Assembly (NCBI RefSeq): GCF_029870285.1
Contig: NZ_JACSYA010000001.1
Span: 124,001 to 188,000, forward strand
Reading direction: 5' to 3'
Source: Delftia sp. PS-11
GTDB taxonomy: Bacteria; Pseudomonadota; Gammaproteobacteria; Burkholderiales; Burkholderiaceae_C
DNA: 64,000 nucleotides
Shown here piece by piece: positions 15,221 to 24,939 of the stretch; the first letter of the stretch is position 1, and each line of letters opens with the position of its first letter. The notes below the pieces were generated by a model that worked only from the letters and a program-made list of their open reading frames with translations, searched no databases and was not told the DNA's origin. A program made the position numbers and the translations under genes.

Positions 15221-16986
15221 CCTCCACGCCCCTTGCCTCGCGCGCACGTACGCTGTCCAGCGCCGGCATGCTGCTGATGCTGGGCGCCATGCATGGCGCA
15301 CAGGCACAGATCACACCCATGCCGCGCGGCGGCGATGTCATTGCCCACCGCGTCGTCGATGGTGACACCCTGGAGCAGCTGGCCGCACGCTATCTGGGCG
15401 ACCATCGCCAATGGCAGCAGCTGCAAAGCCACAATCGCGTGGCCGACCCCTACCGCCTGCGCCCCGGCTCGGTGCTGGAAATCCCCGTCCGGCTGCTGCG
15501 TGCGGCCGTGGCATCGGTCGAGTTCGTGCAGGGCGAGGCGCGCGCCTCGCGGGCGCTCGACCATCTGGCCGACACCCCGGCCACCGCCAGCACGCCAGCC
15601 GTGCAGACACTGCGCCAGGGCCAGACACTGCGTGAAGGCGACCGGCTGCAGCTGGCGCCCGATGCCTTCGTCTCCGTTCGGCTGGCCGATGGCTCGCTGG
15701 TGCGCGTTCAGTCGCAATCCGACGTGCTGCTGCGCCAGATGCGCCGCAAAGGCCGCGCCGGCACGCTGCAATCCGTGCTGGATCTGCAGGCGGGCGGCAT
15801 CGAGGCCTCGGTTCCCCCAGAAGCGGGCGCGACACAGCGCCGGCTGGAGGTGCGCACGCCCGTGGCCTCCACCAGCGTGCGTGGCACCCACTTCCTGGTG
15901 CAGGCGGGCGCGGACGGCAGCACCACCGCCGTGGACCAGGGCGCAGTTGCCGTTGCGTCAGCCCCGCAGCCTCAGGGCGCGCTGCTGCGGCCGGGCCAGG
16001 GGGTGGCCGTGGCCGCCGATGGCCGCCCGGCCGATGTCCGCGACATGCTGCCCGCGCCGGACATCCGGGACTGGCCGGCCGTTGCCGAGGATGCCAACTG
16101 GGTCAGCCTGCCACTGCCTGCGCTGCCTGGGGCAGCCCGCTACCAGGTCCTGCTGGCACGCGACGCAGAACTGGCGCAGGTGCTGCGCAGTGCCAGTTTC
16201 AGTGCGTCGCCGCTGCGGCTGGCCGGTGTTGAAGATGGCGACTATGTGCTCTCCATCCGTGGCGTGGACGACACAGGCATTGCGGGCCGCCCCAGCCGCC
16301 ATGCCCTGCGCGTCAAGGCCCACCCCGAGCCGCCGCTGTACGAATCTCCGTCCGAGAATGCCGCCGTTGCCCTGGGGCGCGAAGGTCTGCGATGCACCCA
16401 GGTGGTCTCGGCAGCGCACTACCGCATCCAGGTAGCCGAGGCAAAGGAGCCCGCCACAGACGCCTTTGCTGCACCGGCCATCGACGCTGACGGCCTGCGC
16501 GAATGCGCATTGCCTGCGCAATCACTGGCCCGGCTGCCCGCTGGCCGCTACCTCTGGCGCGCGGCCAGCGTGCGCACGCTGGCCGATGGGCGGGCCGACC
16601 AGGGCCCGTTTGCCGCCCCCCAGGCCCTTCGCCTGGCGCCTGCGCCCAGCCAGCCAGCAGCAGACGCGCTGCAGCTCGGCGACAGCCAGGGCGAGGGCAG
16701 CCGCAGCATCCGCTGGAAAGGTGAAGCCGGCCAGCGCTACCGCATCCAGGTGGCCGGCGAGCCCGGATTTGCAGCGCCCCTGGCAGATCAATGGCTCGAT
16801 GCGCCGCAATGGAGCACGGCAGACCTGCCTGCGGGCAGCTACTACCTGCGCCTGCAGATCGAGGACAGCAGCGGGCTGCGCAGCGACTTCTCGGCGGCAC
16901 GCCTGTTCAAGACAGGACGCTGGATCACCGACGGCAGCGGCCAGATGCTGCAATCGGGCAGCGGAGAGCGGCTGCAGCGCCAGTAA
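15217..16986 (+). CDS. Secreted FecR-domain protein with N-terminal LysM
   Basis: A 589-residue exported protein. The signal peptide (about 1-31) ends at MHGAQAQ. A LysM domain (about 42-95: VVDGDTLEQLAARYLGD ... LRPGSVLEIP) should bind peptidoglycan. The FecR domain follows (about 100-260), with the hallmark RTPVASTSVRGTHFLV. The C-terminal half contains two or three fibronectin-like repeats (segments around YQVLLARDAEL, YRIQVAEAKE and YRIQVAGEPGF). It overlaps the response regulator by four bases and ends 21 bp before the CHASE2 kinase. The arrangement suggests a periplasmic, wall-anchored sensor or modulator for the kinase (inference). Confidence 0.85.
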   Translation: MTSTPLASRARTLSSAGMLLMLGAMHGAQAQITPMPRGGDVIAHRVVDGDTLEQLAARYLGDHRQWQQLQSHNRVADPYRLRPGSVLEIPVRLLRAAVASVEFVQGEARASRALDHLADTPATASTPAVQTLRQGQTLREGDRLQLAPDAFVSVRLADGSLVRVQSQSDVLLRQMRRKGRAGTLQSVLDLQAGGIEASVPPEAGATQRRLEVRTPVASTSVRGTHFLVQAGADGSTTAVDQGAVAVASAPQPQGALLRPGQGVAVAADGRPADVRDMLPAPDIRDWPAVAEDANWVSLPLPALPGAARYQVLLARDAELAQVLRSASFSASPLRLAGVEDGDYVLSIRGVDDTGIAGRPSRHALRVKAHPEPPLYESPSENAAVALGREGLRCTQVVSAAHYRIQVAEAKEPATDAFAAPAIDADGLRECALPAQSLARLPAGRYLWRAASVRTLADGRADQGPFAAPQALRLAPAPSQPAADALQLGDSQGEGSRSIRWKGEAGQRYRIQVAGEPGFAAPLADQWLDAPQWSTADLPAGSYYLRLQIEDSSGLRSDFSAARLFKTGRWITDGSGQMLQSGSGERLQRQ

Positions 16987-17007
16987 GGCCGCAGCAGCAC
17001 GGCCGGC

Positions 17008-19341
17008 ATGGGTGAGCGCCGCTCCTGGCTGACCACGGCACAGCCCCCCGGACACCGCACGGGGCTGCGGCGCGACTGGGCCCTGCTGGCAGCCGGGCTG
17101 CTCGCACTGGTCTTCTGGCTCAGTGGCAGCGGGCAGCTGCCGCGGGCCAATGGCCTCCTGCAGGACACGGCCAGCTGGCTGCATCAGCCCTCAGCCTCCG
17201 CCGATATCGCCATCATCGCCATCGATGACGCCAGCATCGCTGCCATCGGCCGCTGGCCCTGGCGCCGTGCGCTGCATGCCGGCCTGCTGGAGCGCATCAA
17301 CCAGGCAGGCCCCCGCGCCATCGGCTTGGACGTGATGTTCAGCGAAGAGGACTGGGACTACCCCGGTGACGACCTGCTGCTGGCGCACGCGCTGCGCGCC
17401 AGTGGCCGCACCGTTCTGCCCGTGGCGCCTGCAGCAGCACCGCTGCCCGGCATGGCGCATGACGCGGCAGCGCTGGGCCACACCCAGTTGCCCGTCGATG
17501 CCGACGGGGAAGTCCGGGGCTTCTATGCGCATGAAGGCCCTGCAGGAGCGCAATGGTGGCACATGGCGCTGGCATTGCACTGCCTGGGCGAAACCGGCAG
17601 CGCCTGCATACAGCCGCCACCGCTGGCTGCGCCCGTCCAGGGCACAGCCCCCTGGCTGCGCAGCGGCCACACCCTCATTGCTTTCGCGCAAGCGCCACGG
17701 CACGGTTCGCCCTTTGCCACCTACTCCTACATCGATGTGCTGCGTGGCCGCATCCCCGCAGCAGCCTTTCGCGGCAAATATGTGCTGATCGGCACCACGG
17801 CAGCAGGCCTGGGCGCGCAATTCACGGCGCCGCTGGGAGCGGACAAGCGCCCGGTATCCAGCATTGAAATGCTGGCCCATGTACTCAACGGCAGCCTGCA
17901 GCAGGCCCACCTGCGGCCGGCTCCGCCCCTGCTGGACCAGACACTCAACCTGACCTCCGTGCTGCTGGCCCTGCTGGCACTGGCCTGGCTCGGCCCCTCG
18001 GGCGGCATGCTGGCCTGCGCACTTCTGGCACTGGCCAGCCTGCTGCTGGCAGGCCTGGCGCCGCGCCTGTGGCAAGTACAGACCGCCCCAGCTGCCGCCC
18101 TGCTGGGACTGGCACTGGCCTACCCCCTTTGGAGCTGGCTGCGCCTGCGCGCTGCCGCACGCTTTCTCGCACTGGAGCTGCGAGACCTGCAGGGACAGGG
18201 CCTGCCCGCCCCGCCCAGCCTGCGTGGCGACCTGCTGGACCAGCGCATCCAGGCAGTCGAGCAGGCTTCGCGCCAGCTGCGCGCACTGCACCACTTCGTG
18301 AGCGAAAGCCTGCGCCAGCTGCCATCGCCCACCTTCGTCTGCGACCGCCAGGGCCGTGTGCTCCTGGCCAATGCAGCGGCGCATGCCTACGCTGCCAGCC
18401 TGGGCCATGCACTGGGGCCCGGCGACGCGCTGCCCGGACTGCTGCAGGGACTGGTTTGCCGCAGTGACAGCACACATGCCCCGCTTCTGACAATCGAAGC
18501 CCTGGAAAACGGCAGCCTGGCACCCAGCAGCGAAGGCACCGATGCCCAGTCGCGCAGCCTGATGCTGCTGACGCAGCCCTTCGAGGCGCCACCCACCCGA
18601 GGCTGGCTGATCACTCTGGTGGACATCAGCGAACTGCGCAGCGCACAGGCCCAGCGCGACCAGGCCATGGAATTCATTTCGCACGACATCCGGGCGCCCA
18701 TCGCCTCCATCATCACCCTCCTGGAGATGCGCAGGGACACACCCGGCCAGGCTCCGGATGATGCATTGCTGCCGCGCATCGCCGGCTACGCGCAGTCCTC
18801 GCTGCATATGGCCGACGACTTCGTGCACCTGGCACGCGCCAGGCAGCAGATACTGCGCAGCGAAACCCTGGACCTGGGCCTGCTGCTCGAAGAGGCCGTG
18901 GAAAGCTGCTGGCCTCAGGCCTCGGCCGCGCAGGTGCAGCTGCAATGGAGCCTCCCGGAGCAGGAAATCGCCGTGCAGGGAGACCCGGGCCTGCTGCACC
19001 GGGCGGCCGTCAACCTCATCAGCAATGCCATCAAGTACGGTCGGGCCGGCGACGGCAGCGCGACAGCCGGCGCCGTCGTGGAATGCCGGGTGCAGCAGGA
19101 GCAGGAGCACTGCCGCATCGCCATCCGGGACCATGGCCCGGGCATGGATGCCGATGCCGTGCAGCGGCTGAGCCGCCCTTTCGAGAGGCTTCAGCAGCAC
19201 CAGCGCATCGGCGGCGTGGGGCTGGGCCTGGCCTTCGTGCGCACGGTGGCCGAACGCCATGGCGGCCGGCTGGAGATCGACAGCACCCCAAGCCAGGGCA
19301 GCTGCTTCAGCCTCGTGCTGCCAAGGCCGCCGGCAGGATGA
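17008..19341 (+). CDS. CHASE2-domain sensor histidine kinase
   Basis: A 777-residue hybrid-free histidine kinase. One N-terminal TM (about 26-44) is followed by the extracytoplasmic CHASE2 domain (about 55-310, with IAIIAIDDASIAAIGRWPW and KYVLIGTTAAGLG), three further TMs (about 315-380) and a PAS-like region (about 420-540). Next comes the kinase core: H box FISHDIRAP with phosphoacceptor His559, N box NLISNAIKYG, G1 DHGPGMD and G2 GVGLGLAFV. The CHASE2 ligand is unknown. It is the last gene of the regulator-FecR-kinase set, separated from FecR by 21 bp, and is followed by a strong terminator hairpin. Confidence 0.9.
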   Translation: MGERRSWLTTAQPPGHRTGLRRDWALLAAGLLALVFWLSGSGQLPRANGLLQDTASWLHQPSASADIAIIAIDDASIAAIGRWPWRRALHAGLLERINQAGPRAIGLDVMFSEEDWDYPGDDLLLAHALRASGRTVLPVAPAAAPLPGMAHDAAALGHTQLPVDADGEVRGFYAHEGPAGAQWWHMALALHCLGETGSACIQPPPLAAPVQGTAPWLRSGHTLIAFAQAPRHGSPFATYSYIDVLRGRIPAAAFRGKYVLIGTTAAGLGAQFTAPLGADKRPVSSIEMLAHVLNGSLQQAHLRPAPPLLDQTLNLTSVLLALLALAWLGPSGGMLACALLALASLLLAGLAPRLWQVQTAPAAALLGLALAYPLWSWLRLRAAARFLALELRDLQGQGLPAPPSLRGDLLDQRIQAVEQASRQLRALHHFVSESLRQLPSPTFVCDRQGRVLLANAAAHAYAASLGHALGPGDALPGLLQGLVCRSDSTHAPLLTIEALENGSLAPSSEGTDAQSRSLMLLTQPFEAPPTRGWLITLVDISELRSAQAQRDQAMEFISHDIRAPIASIITLLEMRRDTPGQAPDDALLPRIAGYAQSSLHMADDFVHLARARQQILRSETLDLGLLLEEAVESCWPQASAAQVQLQWSLPEQEIAVQGDPGLLHRAAVNLISNAIKYGRAGDGSATAGAVVECRVQQEQEHCRIAIRDHGPGMDADAVQRLSRPFERLQQHQRIGGVGLGLAFVRTVAERHGGRLEIDSTPSQGSCFSLVLPRPPAG

Positions 19342-19379
19342 GCCGCAGGCCATGCCTGCGAAGAGGTCAGAAAAACGAA

Positions 19380-19411
19380 AAAGCCCTGAAGCTTTTCAAC
19401 TTCAGGGCTTT
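19380..19411. terminator. Perfect 12-bp stem terminator between kinase and tRNA-Arg (bidirectional)
   Basis: AAAGCCCTGAAG and CTTCAGGGCTTT are exact complements with an 8-nt loop. Flanking A and T runs on the two sides allow use on both strands: for the CHASE2 kinase operon and for the oppositely oriented tRNA-Arg. Confidence 0.85.
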
Positions 19412-19419
19412 GCGTTAGG

Positions 19420-19496
19420 TGGTGCGGCTGGCAGGAATCGAACCCACGACCCCTTGGTTCGTAGCCAAGTACTCTATCCAGCTGAGCTACAGCCGC
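19420..19496 (-). tRNA. tRNA-Arg (anticodon ACG)
   Basis: 77 nt including encoded CCA. The 7-bp acceptor stem GCGGCTG/CAGCCGC, D arm, anticodon loop CTACGAA (ACG) and T arm GTTCGATTC are all intact. It is transcribed toward the 12-bp terminator hairpin. Confidence 0.97.
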
Positions 19497-19576
19497 AACG
19501 CTTCGCATTGTAACGCGGGATTTTCAGCGTTCGGGGAAAAATGCCATTTTTCTGAAAAAAATCGGCACCACCGATG

Positions 19577-20056
19577 TCAGCCCGGCAGGTCATGGCCGTA
19601 AACGATGAAACCACGGTGCTCGGCCACCTTGTCATACAGCGCGCGCCCTGCCGCGTTGGAGACCTGCGTCTGCCAGTAGACACGGCCCGCCCCAGCCTGC
19701 GCCGCCTGTCCATAGACAGCCTGAATCAGTGCCTTGCCGATCCCCTGTCCACGGCAGCGCTCATCGGTGAAAAGATCCTGCAGATAGCACACAGGACCCT
19801 GCCGCGTGGTGCTTCGGTGAAACAGGTAGTGGGCCAGGCCAATCAGCCCATCCTCACCCTGCGCCACCAGCGCGAAAACAGGCTCCAGCGGATTGAGGAA
19901 ACGCTCCCAGGTGGTCCGGGTGATCTTCGCCGGCAGCGCTGCCTCGCCGCTGCGCCCGTAGAAAGCGTTGTAGCCTTCCCAGAGTGGCAGCCACAGGTCA
20001 AAGTCGCAAGGCTGGACCGGACGGATCAGGAGCGGGGGCACGGCGGTGGAAGTCAT
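19577..20056 (-). CDS. GNAT-family N-acetyltransferase
   Basis: A 159-residue acyl-CoA-dependent acetyltransferase fold. Motif A is clear: VCYLQDLFTDERCRGQGIGKALI, with RGQGIG as the pyrophosphate-binding loop (about residue 95-105), followed by VYWQTQVSNAAGRALYDKV. Start ATG 20056 (MTSTAVPPLLIRPV) is chosen; the frame is open 40 codons further but that stretch overlaps the tRNA terminator region and has no family features. It lies alone between two tRNA genes on the same strand. The substrate cannot be deduced. Confidence 0.85.
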   Translation of the reverse strand: MTSTAVPPLLIRPVQPCDFDLWLPLWEGYNAFYGRSGEAALPAKITRTTWERFLNPLEPVFALVAQGEDGLIGLAHYLFHRSTTRQGPVCYLQDLFTDERCRGQGIGKALIQAVYGQAAQAGAGRVYWQTQVSNAAGRALYDKVAEHRGFIVYGHDLPG

Positions 20057-20172
20057 GTTTTCCAGGCAACAGTGGACAGCGCGATCTGAGTACGGCGATT
20101 GTAGGCAGGCATCCTGGAGCCCCGCGATGGCCGTGGCAGCAGACAGCAGCTCCGCTATTGGCCCTGTGCAAA

Positions 20173-20208
20173 GCAAAACGCCCCGATGCAGGCCTGCACC
20201 GGGGCGTT
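20173..20208 (-). terminator. Intrinsic terminator after the CAT-anticodon tRNA
   Basis: AACGCCCCG...CGGGGCGTT hairpin (20177-20208) extended by an inner TGCAGG/CCTGCA stem with one mismatch. On the minus strand it is followed by TTTTGC. It lies 9 bp downstream of the tRNA. Confidence 0.75.
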
Positions 20209-20216
20209 GTGGGATC

Positions 20217-20295
<79 letters not shown>

Positions 20296-20341
20296 ATGTC
20301 TGCCCGGACGCAAGCTCCGGCAAACCTTGCCATTGTAGGGC

Positions 20342-21346
20342 CTAGCGCTTGTGGCTCAGCGCATTGCTGACAAGTTTGGAGGTGATGTCGACGATCTGGA
20401 TCATGCGGTCGTAGTGCATGCGGGTCGGGCCGATCACGCCCAGCGTACCCACCACCTTGCCGTCCAGCTCGTAAGGGGCGCTAACCACGGACAGTTCCTC
20501 GAAAGGCACGACCTGGCTTTCGCCGCCAATGTAGATGCGCACGCCCTCGGCCTGGCTGGAGAAATCCAGCAGCCTCAGTATCTGGGTCTTTTGCTCGAAC
20601 AGGTCGAAGGCGCGGCGCAGGTTGCCCATGTCGCTGGAGAAATCGCTGACCGACAGCAGGTTGCGCTCCCCGGAGATCACCACATCCTCCTGGGCGCTGC
20701 TCATGGCTTCGGTGCCGACATTGACAGCGGCCTGCATCAGTGCCGCAACTTCTCCGCGCAGCAGTTCCACCTCGCCCTTGAGCCGCTCGCGCACGTCCTC
20801 CATGGCCAGGCCCGCATAGTGGCTGTTGAGGAAATTCGCGGCTTCCACCAGTTGTGACGCCGAATAATCGACATCGGTGAAGATGACGCGGTTTTGCACA
20901 TCGCCGTCCGGAGAGACGATGATGACCAGGAACCGCCGCTCGGACAGCCGCACGAACTCGATGTGCCGGAACACCGAGGTGCGGCGAGGCACCAGCACCA
21001 CGCCCACGAACTGGGAGAGGCTGGACAGCAGGTTGGCCGCATTGGCGATGACTTTCTGCGGCTGCTCGGGCGCCAGCTCGGGCGTCACGATATCGGCACG
21101 GTCCACGGTCAGCATGGTGTCCACGAACAGCCGGTAGCCACGGGCCGTGGGAATGCGCCCTGCCGAGGTATGCGGACTGATGATCAACCCCAGGTCTTCG
21201 AGGTCGGCCATCACATTGCGTATCGTGGCAGGCGACAATTCAAGGCCCGATGCGCGGGACAGGGTACGCGACCCCACGGGCTGACCGTCGGCGATGTAAC
21301 GCTCGATCAGCGCTTTGAGCAACAACTTGGCACGTTCGTCGAGCAT
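20342..21346 (-). CDS. hrcA: Heat-inducible transcription repressor HrcA
   Basis: A 334-residue repressor that binds CIRCE inverted repeats upstream of groESL/dnaK-type operons and is kept active by GroEL. The N-terminal winged helix ([29 protein letters not shown], residues 1-29 in outline) and the [16 protein letters not shown] recognition segment are typical, and the C-terminal domain ends TSKLVSNAL. Length is normal. It is divergent from nadK with only 30 bp between the start codons; TAAAAT lies 6 nt before ATG 21346. No CIRCE element is seen near it, so autoregulation is not indicated. Confidence 0.95.
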   Translation of the reverse strand: MLDERAKLLLKALIERYIADGQPVGSRTLSRASGLELSPATIRNVMADLEDLGLIISPHTSAGRIPTARGYRLFVDTMLTVDRADIVTPELAPEQPQKVIANAANLLSSLSQFVGVVLVPRRTSVFRHIEFVRLSERRFLVIIVSPDGDVQNRVIFTDVDYSASQLVEAANFLNSHYAGLAMEDVRERLKGEVELLRGEVAALMQAAVNVGTEAMSSAQEDVVISGERNLLSVSDFSSDMGNLRRAFDLFEQKTQILRLLDFSSQAEGVRIYIGGESQVVPFEELSVVSAPYELDGKVVGTLGVIGPTRMHYDRMIQIVDITSKLVSNALSHKR

Positions 21347-21352
21347 GTGCTG

Positions 21353-21358
21353 ATTTTA
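21353..21358 (-). promoter_or_regulatory. -10-like TAAAAT 6 nt before hrcA
   Basis: Minus-strand TAAAAT, then CAGCAC, then ATG 21346. No ribosome binding site is visible; a leaderless start is likely. Confidence 0.45.
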
Positions 21359-21362
21359 ATGA

Positions 21363-21368
21363 TGTAAT
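21363..21368 (+). promoter_or_regulatory. -10-like TGTAAT 8 nt before nadK
   Basis: TGTAAT, 8 nt, ATG 21377. It sits within the same 30-bp divergent gap as the hrcA box. No Shine-Dalgarno sequence is visible. Confidence 0.35.
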
Positions 21369-21376
21369 TTCCAGAA

Positions 21377-22273
21377 ATGACGACCACATTTCGCAACGTT
21401 GCCTTGATAGGGAAGTATCACGCACCTACCGCAAGCGCCCCGTCCGAGAGTGCCAGCGATGCCCTTCAGCGCATCGCCGTCTTTCTCCGGCAGCAGGGCT
21501 GCGAGGTCGTGCTCGATACGCAGTCGGCCCTGCACTCCGGCCTGTCCGGCTTTCCCTCCATGGATGTGGATGGCCTTGGACGGCATTGTGACCTGGGGCT
21601 GGTGGTGGGTGGCGATGGCACGATGCTGGGCGTCAGCCGCCATCTGGCGCAGTACGGCACGCCGCTGATCGGCATCAACCAGGGCCGCCTGGGCTTTGTC
21701 ACCGACATCTCGCTCGACGGCTTCGAGGAGACGCTGACGCCGATGCTGCAGGGAGAATACGAGCAGGACGAGCGCCCCCTGATGCGCGCCCGCGTGATGC
21801 GCGAGGACGCCTGCGTATTCGAGGCGCTGGCCATGAACGATGTGGTGGTCAACAGGGGAGGCACCTCGGGCATGGTGGAGCTGCGCATCGAAGTCGGCGG
21901 CCGTTTCGTCTCCAATCAGCGCGCAGACGGCCTGATCGTGGCCACGCCTACCGGCTCCACCGCCTATGCGCTGTCGGCGGGCGGCCCCATGATGCACCCC
22001 TCCATCCCGGCCTGGGTCATGGCGCCGATTGCGCCGCACAACCTGTCCAACCGGCCCATCGTGCTGTCCGATGCCAACGAGGTCACGATCGAAGTGGTGG
22101 GCGGGCGCGACGTCAGCGCCAATTTCGACATGCAGTCCCTGGCCTCCCTGCAGCACGGCGACCGCATCCTGGTAAGCCGCGCCGATCACAGCGTGCGTTT
22201 CCTGCACCCACGGGGCTGGAACTACTTCGCCACCCTGCGCAAGAAGCTGGGCTGGAACGAGGGAGGGGCCTGA
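21377..22273 (+). CDS. nadK: NAD kinase
   Basis: ATP-dependent phosphorylation of NAD to NADP in the cytosol. The 298-residue length is normal. Motifs: [11 protein letters not shown] (catalytic GGDG), the [12 protein letters not shown] strand, NDVVVNRG and [16 protein letters not shown]. The ATG 21377 start gives [14 protein letters not shown]. recN follows after two bases, so the pair is an operon, continuing into rapZ. Confidence 0.96.
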   Translation: MTTTFRNVALIGKYHAPTASAPSESASDALQRIAVFLRQQGCEVVLDTQSALHSGLSGFPSMDVDGLGRHCDLGLVVGGDGTMLGVSRHLAQYGTPLIGINQGRLGFVTDISLDGFEETLTPMLQGEYEQDERPLMRARVMREDACVFEALAMNDVVVNRGGTSGMVELRIEVGGRFVSNQRADGLIVATPTGSTAYALSAGGPMMHPSIPAWVMAPIAPHNLSNRPIVLSDANEVTIEVVGGRDVSANFDMQSLASLQHGDRILVSRADHSVRFLHPRGWNYFATLRKKLGWNEGGA

Positions 22274-22275
22274 CC

Positions 22276-24021
22276 ATGGCGCTCAAGCGCATCGTACTGC
22301 GCGATTTCGTGATCGTGCAGTCGCTGGACCTGGAATGGCAGGCCGGCTTCACGGTGCTGACCGGTGAAACCGGGGCTGGCAAGTCCATTCTGATCGATGC
22401 ACTGCAGCTGGTTCTTGGCGCGCGGGCCGATGCAGGCGTGGTCCGCGAAGGCTGTACCCAGGCCGATATCTGCGCGGAGTTCGACCAGGCCGGGGGGCTG
22501 TCGGCCTGGCTGGAGTCTGCAGGCATGGCCAGCGAAGGCGGCTCACTGCTGCTGCGCCGCACCATCGACAGCCAGGGCCGCAGCCGCGCCTGGATCAACG
22601 GCACGCCAGCCACCGCCACCCAGCTGCGCGCGCTGGGCGAACAGCTGATAGACATCCACGGCCAGCATGCCTGGCAAAGCCTCACGCGCCCCGATGCCGC
22701 ACGCTCCCTGCTCGACGCCTATGCGGGCATCGACAGCCAGGAGGTGCAGTCCTGCTGGAGCCGCTGGAGCCAGGCGCGCCAGGCACTGCAGCACGCGCAA
22801 TCGGCCCAGGACAGCCTGCAGCGCGAGCGCGAACGGCTGCAGTGGCAGATCACCGAGCTTGAAAAACTCTCCCCGCTGGCCGCCGAATGGGAGGAACTCA
22901 ACGCGCAGCACACGCGCCTGTCCCATGCCCAGGCGCTGATCGATGCGGCACAGGCCGCGCTGCATTTGCTCGAAGGCGACGAATCCGGCGCAAGCGATCC
23001 CCTGGGCCGTGCCTGCAGCCTCATCCAGGACCAGGAGCACCTGGAGCCCGATTTCCAGAATATTGCCGATGTGCTGGTGTCCTGCGTGGCCCAGCTTGAA
23101 GATGCGCGCCACTCGCTGCAGGCCTACCTGCGCCGCGCGGACCTCGACCCCGAGCGCCTGGCAGAGCTCGATGCCCGTTTGTCGCTGTGGATGCAGCTGG
23201 CGCGCCGCTACCGGCGCACGCCCGAGGAACTGCCCGGCCTGCTGGCCGGCTGGCGCCAGGAGCTGCAGCAACTGGATGCGGCCGTGGACATCGATGCGCT
23301 GCACCAGACCGAGCAGGCCGCGCAGCAGCAGTACCAGGCCGCAGCCCGGCTGCTGTCGCAGCAGCGCGCGCTCGCCGCGCCGCGCCTGTCGCGCTCCATC
23401 ACCCAGGCCATGCAGGGGCTGGGCATGGAGGGCGGCGCCTTCGAGGCATCGCTGTCCGCCAGCGACACGCCAGGGGCCTTCGGCACGGACAGCGTGGCCT
23501 TTCTGGTGGCGGGCCATCCGGGGGCCACGCCCAAACCGATCGCCAAGGTGGCCTCGGGGGGCGAACTGTCCCGCATTTCACTGGCGATTGCCGTGACCAC
23601 CAGCGAACTGGGCGAGGCCGGAACACTGATTTTCGACGAGGTCGACTCCGGCGTCGGCGGCGCCGTGGCCGAAACGGTGGGCCGGCTCATGCATGCGCTG
23701 GGGCGCTCGCGCCAGGTGCTGGCAGTGACCCATCTGCCCCAGGTCGCTGCCTGCGCCGACCACCACTATCTGGTCGCCAAGCAGCGCGCCCGCCAGGGCA
23801 CGCTCAGCCGGGTGCTGCCGCTGGCCACCGAAGCGCGCGAAACCGAAATCGCGCGCATGCTGGGAGGCGAGCGCCTGTCGGAGACCACCGTCGCCCATGC
23901 GCGCGAGATGCTGTCCATGGCACGCCAGGCGCCCCCGCGCAGATCGGCGGCGCGGCGTGGCGCACGCGCACCTGCCAAGCCCCCCGCGGATGCATCCGCT
24001 GCACATTCCACAGGAGGATGA
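22276..24021 (+). CDS. recN: DNA repair protein RecN
   Basis: SMC-like ATPase acting in RecA-dependent double-strand break repair. 581 residues: Walker A GETGAGKS near the N-terminus (about 34-41), long coiled-coil arms rich in Gln/Arg (about 160-370), and the C-terminal ATPase half with [13 protein letters not shown] (ABC signature) and [12 protein letters not shown] (Walker B). The C-terminal tail is basic and Ala/Pro-rich. It starts two bases after nadK and ends four bases before rapZ, with the rapZ ribosome binding site inside its last codons. A LexA box was not seen upstream. Confidence 0.95.
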   Translation: MALKRIVLRDFVIVQSLDLEWQAGFTVLTGETGAGKSILIDALQLVLGARADAGVVREGCTQADICAEFDQAGGLSAWLESAGMASEGGSLLLRRTIDSQGRSRAWINGTPATATQLRALGEQLIDIHGQHAWQSLTRPDAARSLLDAYAGIDSQEVQSCWSRWSQARQALQHAQSAQDSLQRERERLQWQITELEKLSPLAAEWEELNAQHTRLSHAQALIDAAQAALHLLEGDESGASDPLGRACSLIQDQEHLEPDFQNIADVLVSCVAQLEDARHSLQAYLRRADLDPERLAELDARLSLWMQLARRYRRTPEELPGLLAGWRQELQQLDAAVDIDALHQTEQAAQQQYQAAARLLSQQRALAAPRLSRSITQAMQGLGMEGGAFEASLSASDTPGAFGTDSVAFLVAGHPGATPKPIAKVASGGELSRISLAIAVTTSELGEAGTLIFDEVDSGVGGAVAETVGRLMHALGRSRQVLAVTHLPQVAACADHHYLVAKQRARQGTLSRVLPLATEARETEIARMLGGERLSETTVAHAREMLSMARQAPPRRSAARRGARAPAKPPADASAAHSTGG

Positions 24022-24025
24022 GCCC

Positions 24026-24928
24026 ATGTCGCTAGAGATCGTGCTGATCACCGGCATGTCCGGATCCGGCAAGTCCGTGGCCCTGCACGCGCTGGAGGAT
24101 GCAGGCTATTACTGCGTGGACAACCTGCCTCCGGAGCTGCTGCCGGCCTTTGTGGAGCTGGAACATGGCCGCTACAGCAACAAGGTCGCCATCGCCATGG
24201 ACGCGCGCAGCGCCGGCAGCCTGCCGCACCTGCCCATGCAGCTGGAGCGGCTGCAGCGCCAGGGCGTGGTGCCGCATCTGATCTTCCTGGACGCCACCAC
24301 GGGCACGCTGGTGCGGCGCTACTCCGAGACCCGGCGGCGCCACCCCCTGTCGCAAACCTCGGCCGCTGAAGGCCGGCGCGCGCTGGTGCAGGACATCGAA
24401 AACGAACGCGAGCTGCTGGGCGAGCTGCGCGACAAGTCGCATGTCATCGATACCAGCAACCTGCGGGCATCGCAGTTGCAAAGCTATGTGAAGGCCATGA
24501 TCGCCGCGCCGGTGGGGCAGATGACCCTGGTCTTCCAGTCCTTCGGCTTCAAGCACGGGCTGCCCGCAGACTCGGACTATGTGTTCGACGTGCGCATGCT
24601 GCCCAACCCCCACTACGAGCCCGAGCTGCGCCCTCTGACGGGGCGCGATGCGCCTGTGGCCGACTTCCTGCGCCAGCAGCCCGGCGTGCTGAAAATGCGC
24701 CAGGACATCCAGCAGTTCCTGGAGTCCTGGCTGGAGACCATGGCCAGCGACCACCGCAGCTATGTCACCGTGGCCATCGGCTGCACGGGCGGGCAGCACC
24801 GCTCTGTCTTTCTCGTCGAAGAGCTGGCACGGCATTTCGAGGGCCGCTGGCCCACGCTGCGGCGGCACCGCTCGCTGGACGGCGCACCACCCCGGCCTGC
24901 CCATTCCCCTCTGGCGCTGGACGCCTAG
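24026..24928 (+). CDS. rapZ: RNase adapter / nucleotide-binding protein RapZ
   Basis: A 300-residue P-loop protein of the RapZ/YvcJ family. In E. coli RapZ guides RNase E to the small RNA GlmZ and so controls amino-sugar synthesis; in other bacteria it is less well understood. Walker A GMSGSGKS at residues 10-17; C-terminal domain motifs [19 protein letters not shown] and [16 protein letters not shown] 24026 is fixed by a perfect AGGAGG eight bases upstream. It lies downstream of recN rather than in the usual rpoN-ptsN cluster. Confidence 0.93.
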   Translation: MSLEIVLITGMSGSGKSVALHALEDAGYYCVDNLPPELLPAFVELEHGRYSNKVAIAMDARSAGSLPHLPMQLERLQRQGVVPHLIFLDATTGTLVRRYSETRRRHPLSQTSAAEGRRALVQDIENERELLGELRDKSHVIDTSNLRASQLQSYVKAMIAAPVGQMTLVFQSFGFKHGLPADSDYVFDVRMLPNPHYEPELRPLTGRDAPVADFLRQQPGVLKMRQDIQQFLESWLETMASDHRSYVTVAIGCTGGQHRSVFLVEELARHFEGRWPTLRRHRSLDGAPPRPAHSPLALDA

Positions 24929-24939
24929 GCCGCCCACCC

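Noticed and set aside
17191..19353. Long open frame on the minus strand opposite the CHASE2 kinase
   Set aside because: Product is His/Gln/Ala/Arg-rich without family features; it is an antisense shadow typical of GC-rich genes, while the plus-strand frame has all kinase motifs.
21240..21400. Possible CIRCE element near hrcA
   Set aside because: No TTAGCACTC-N9-GAGTGCTAA-like repeat is present around the gene; only -10-like boxes are seen.
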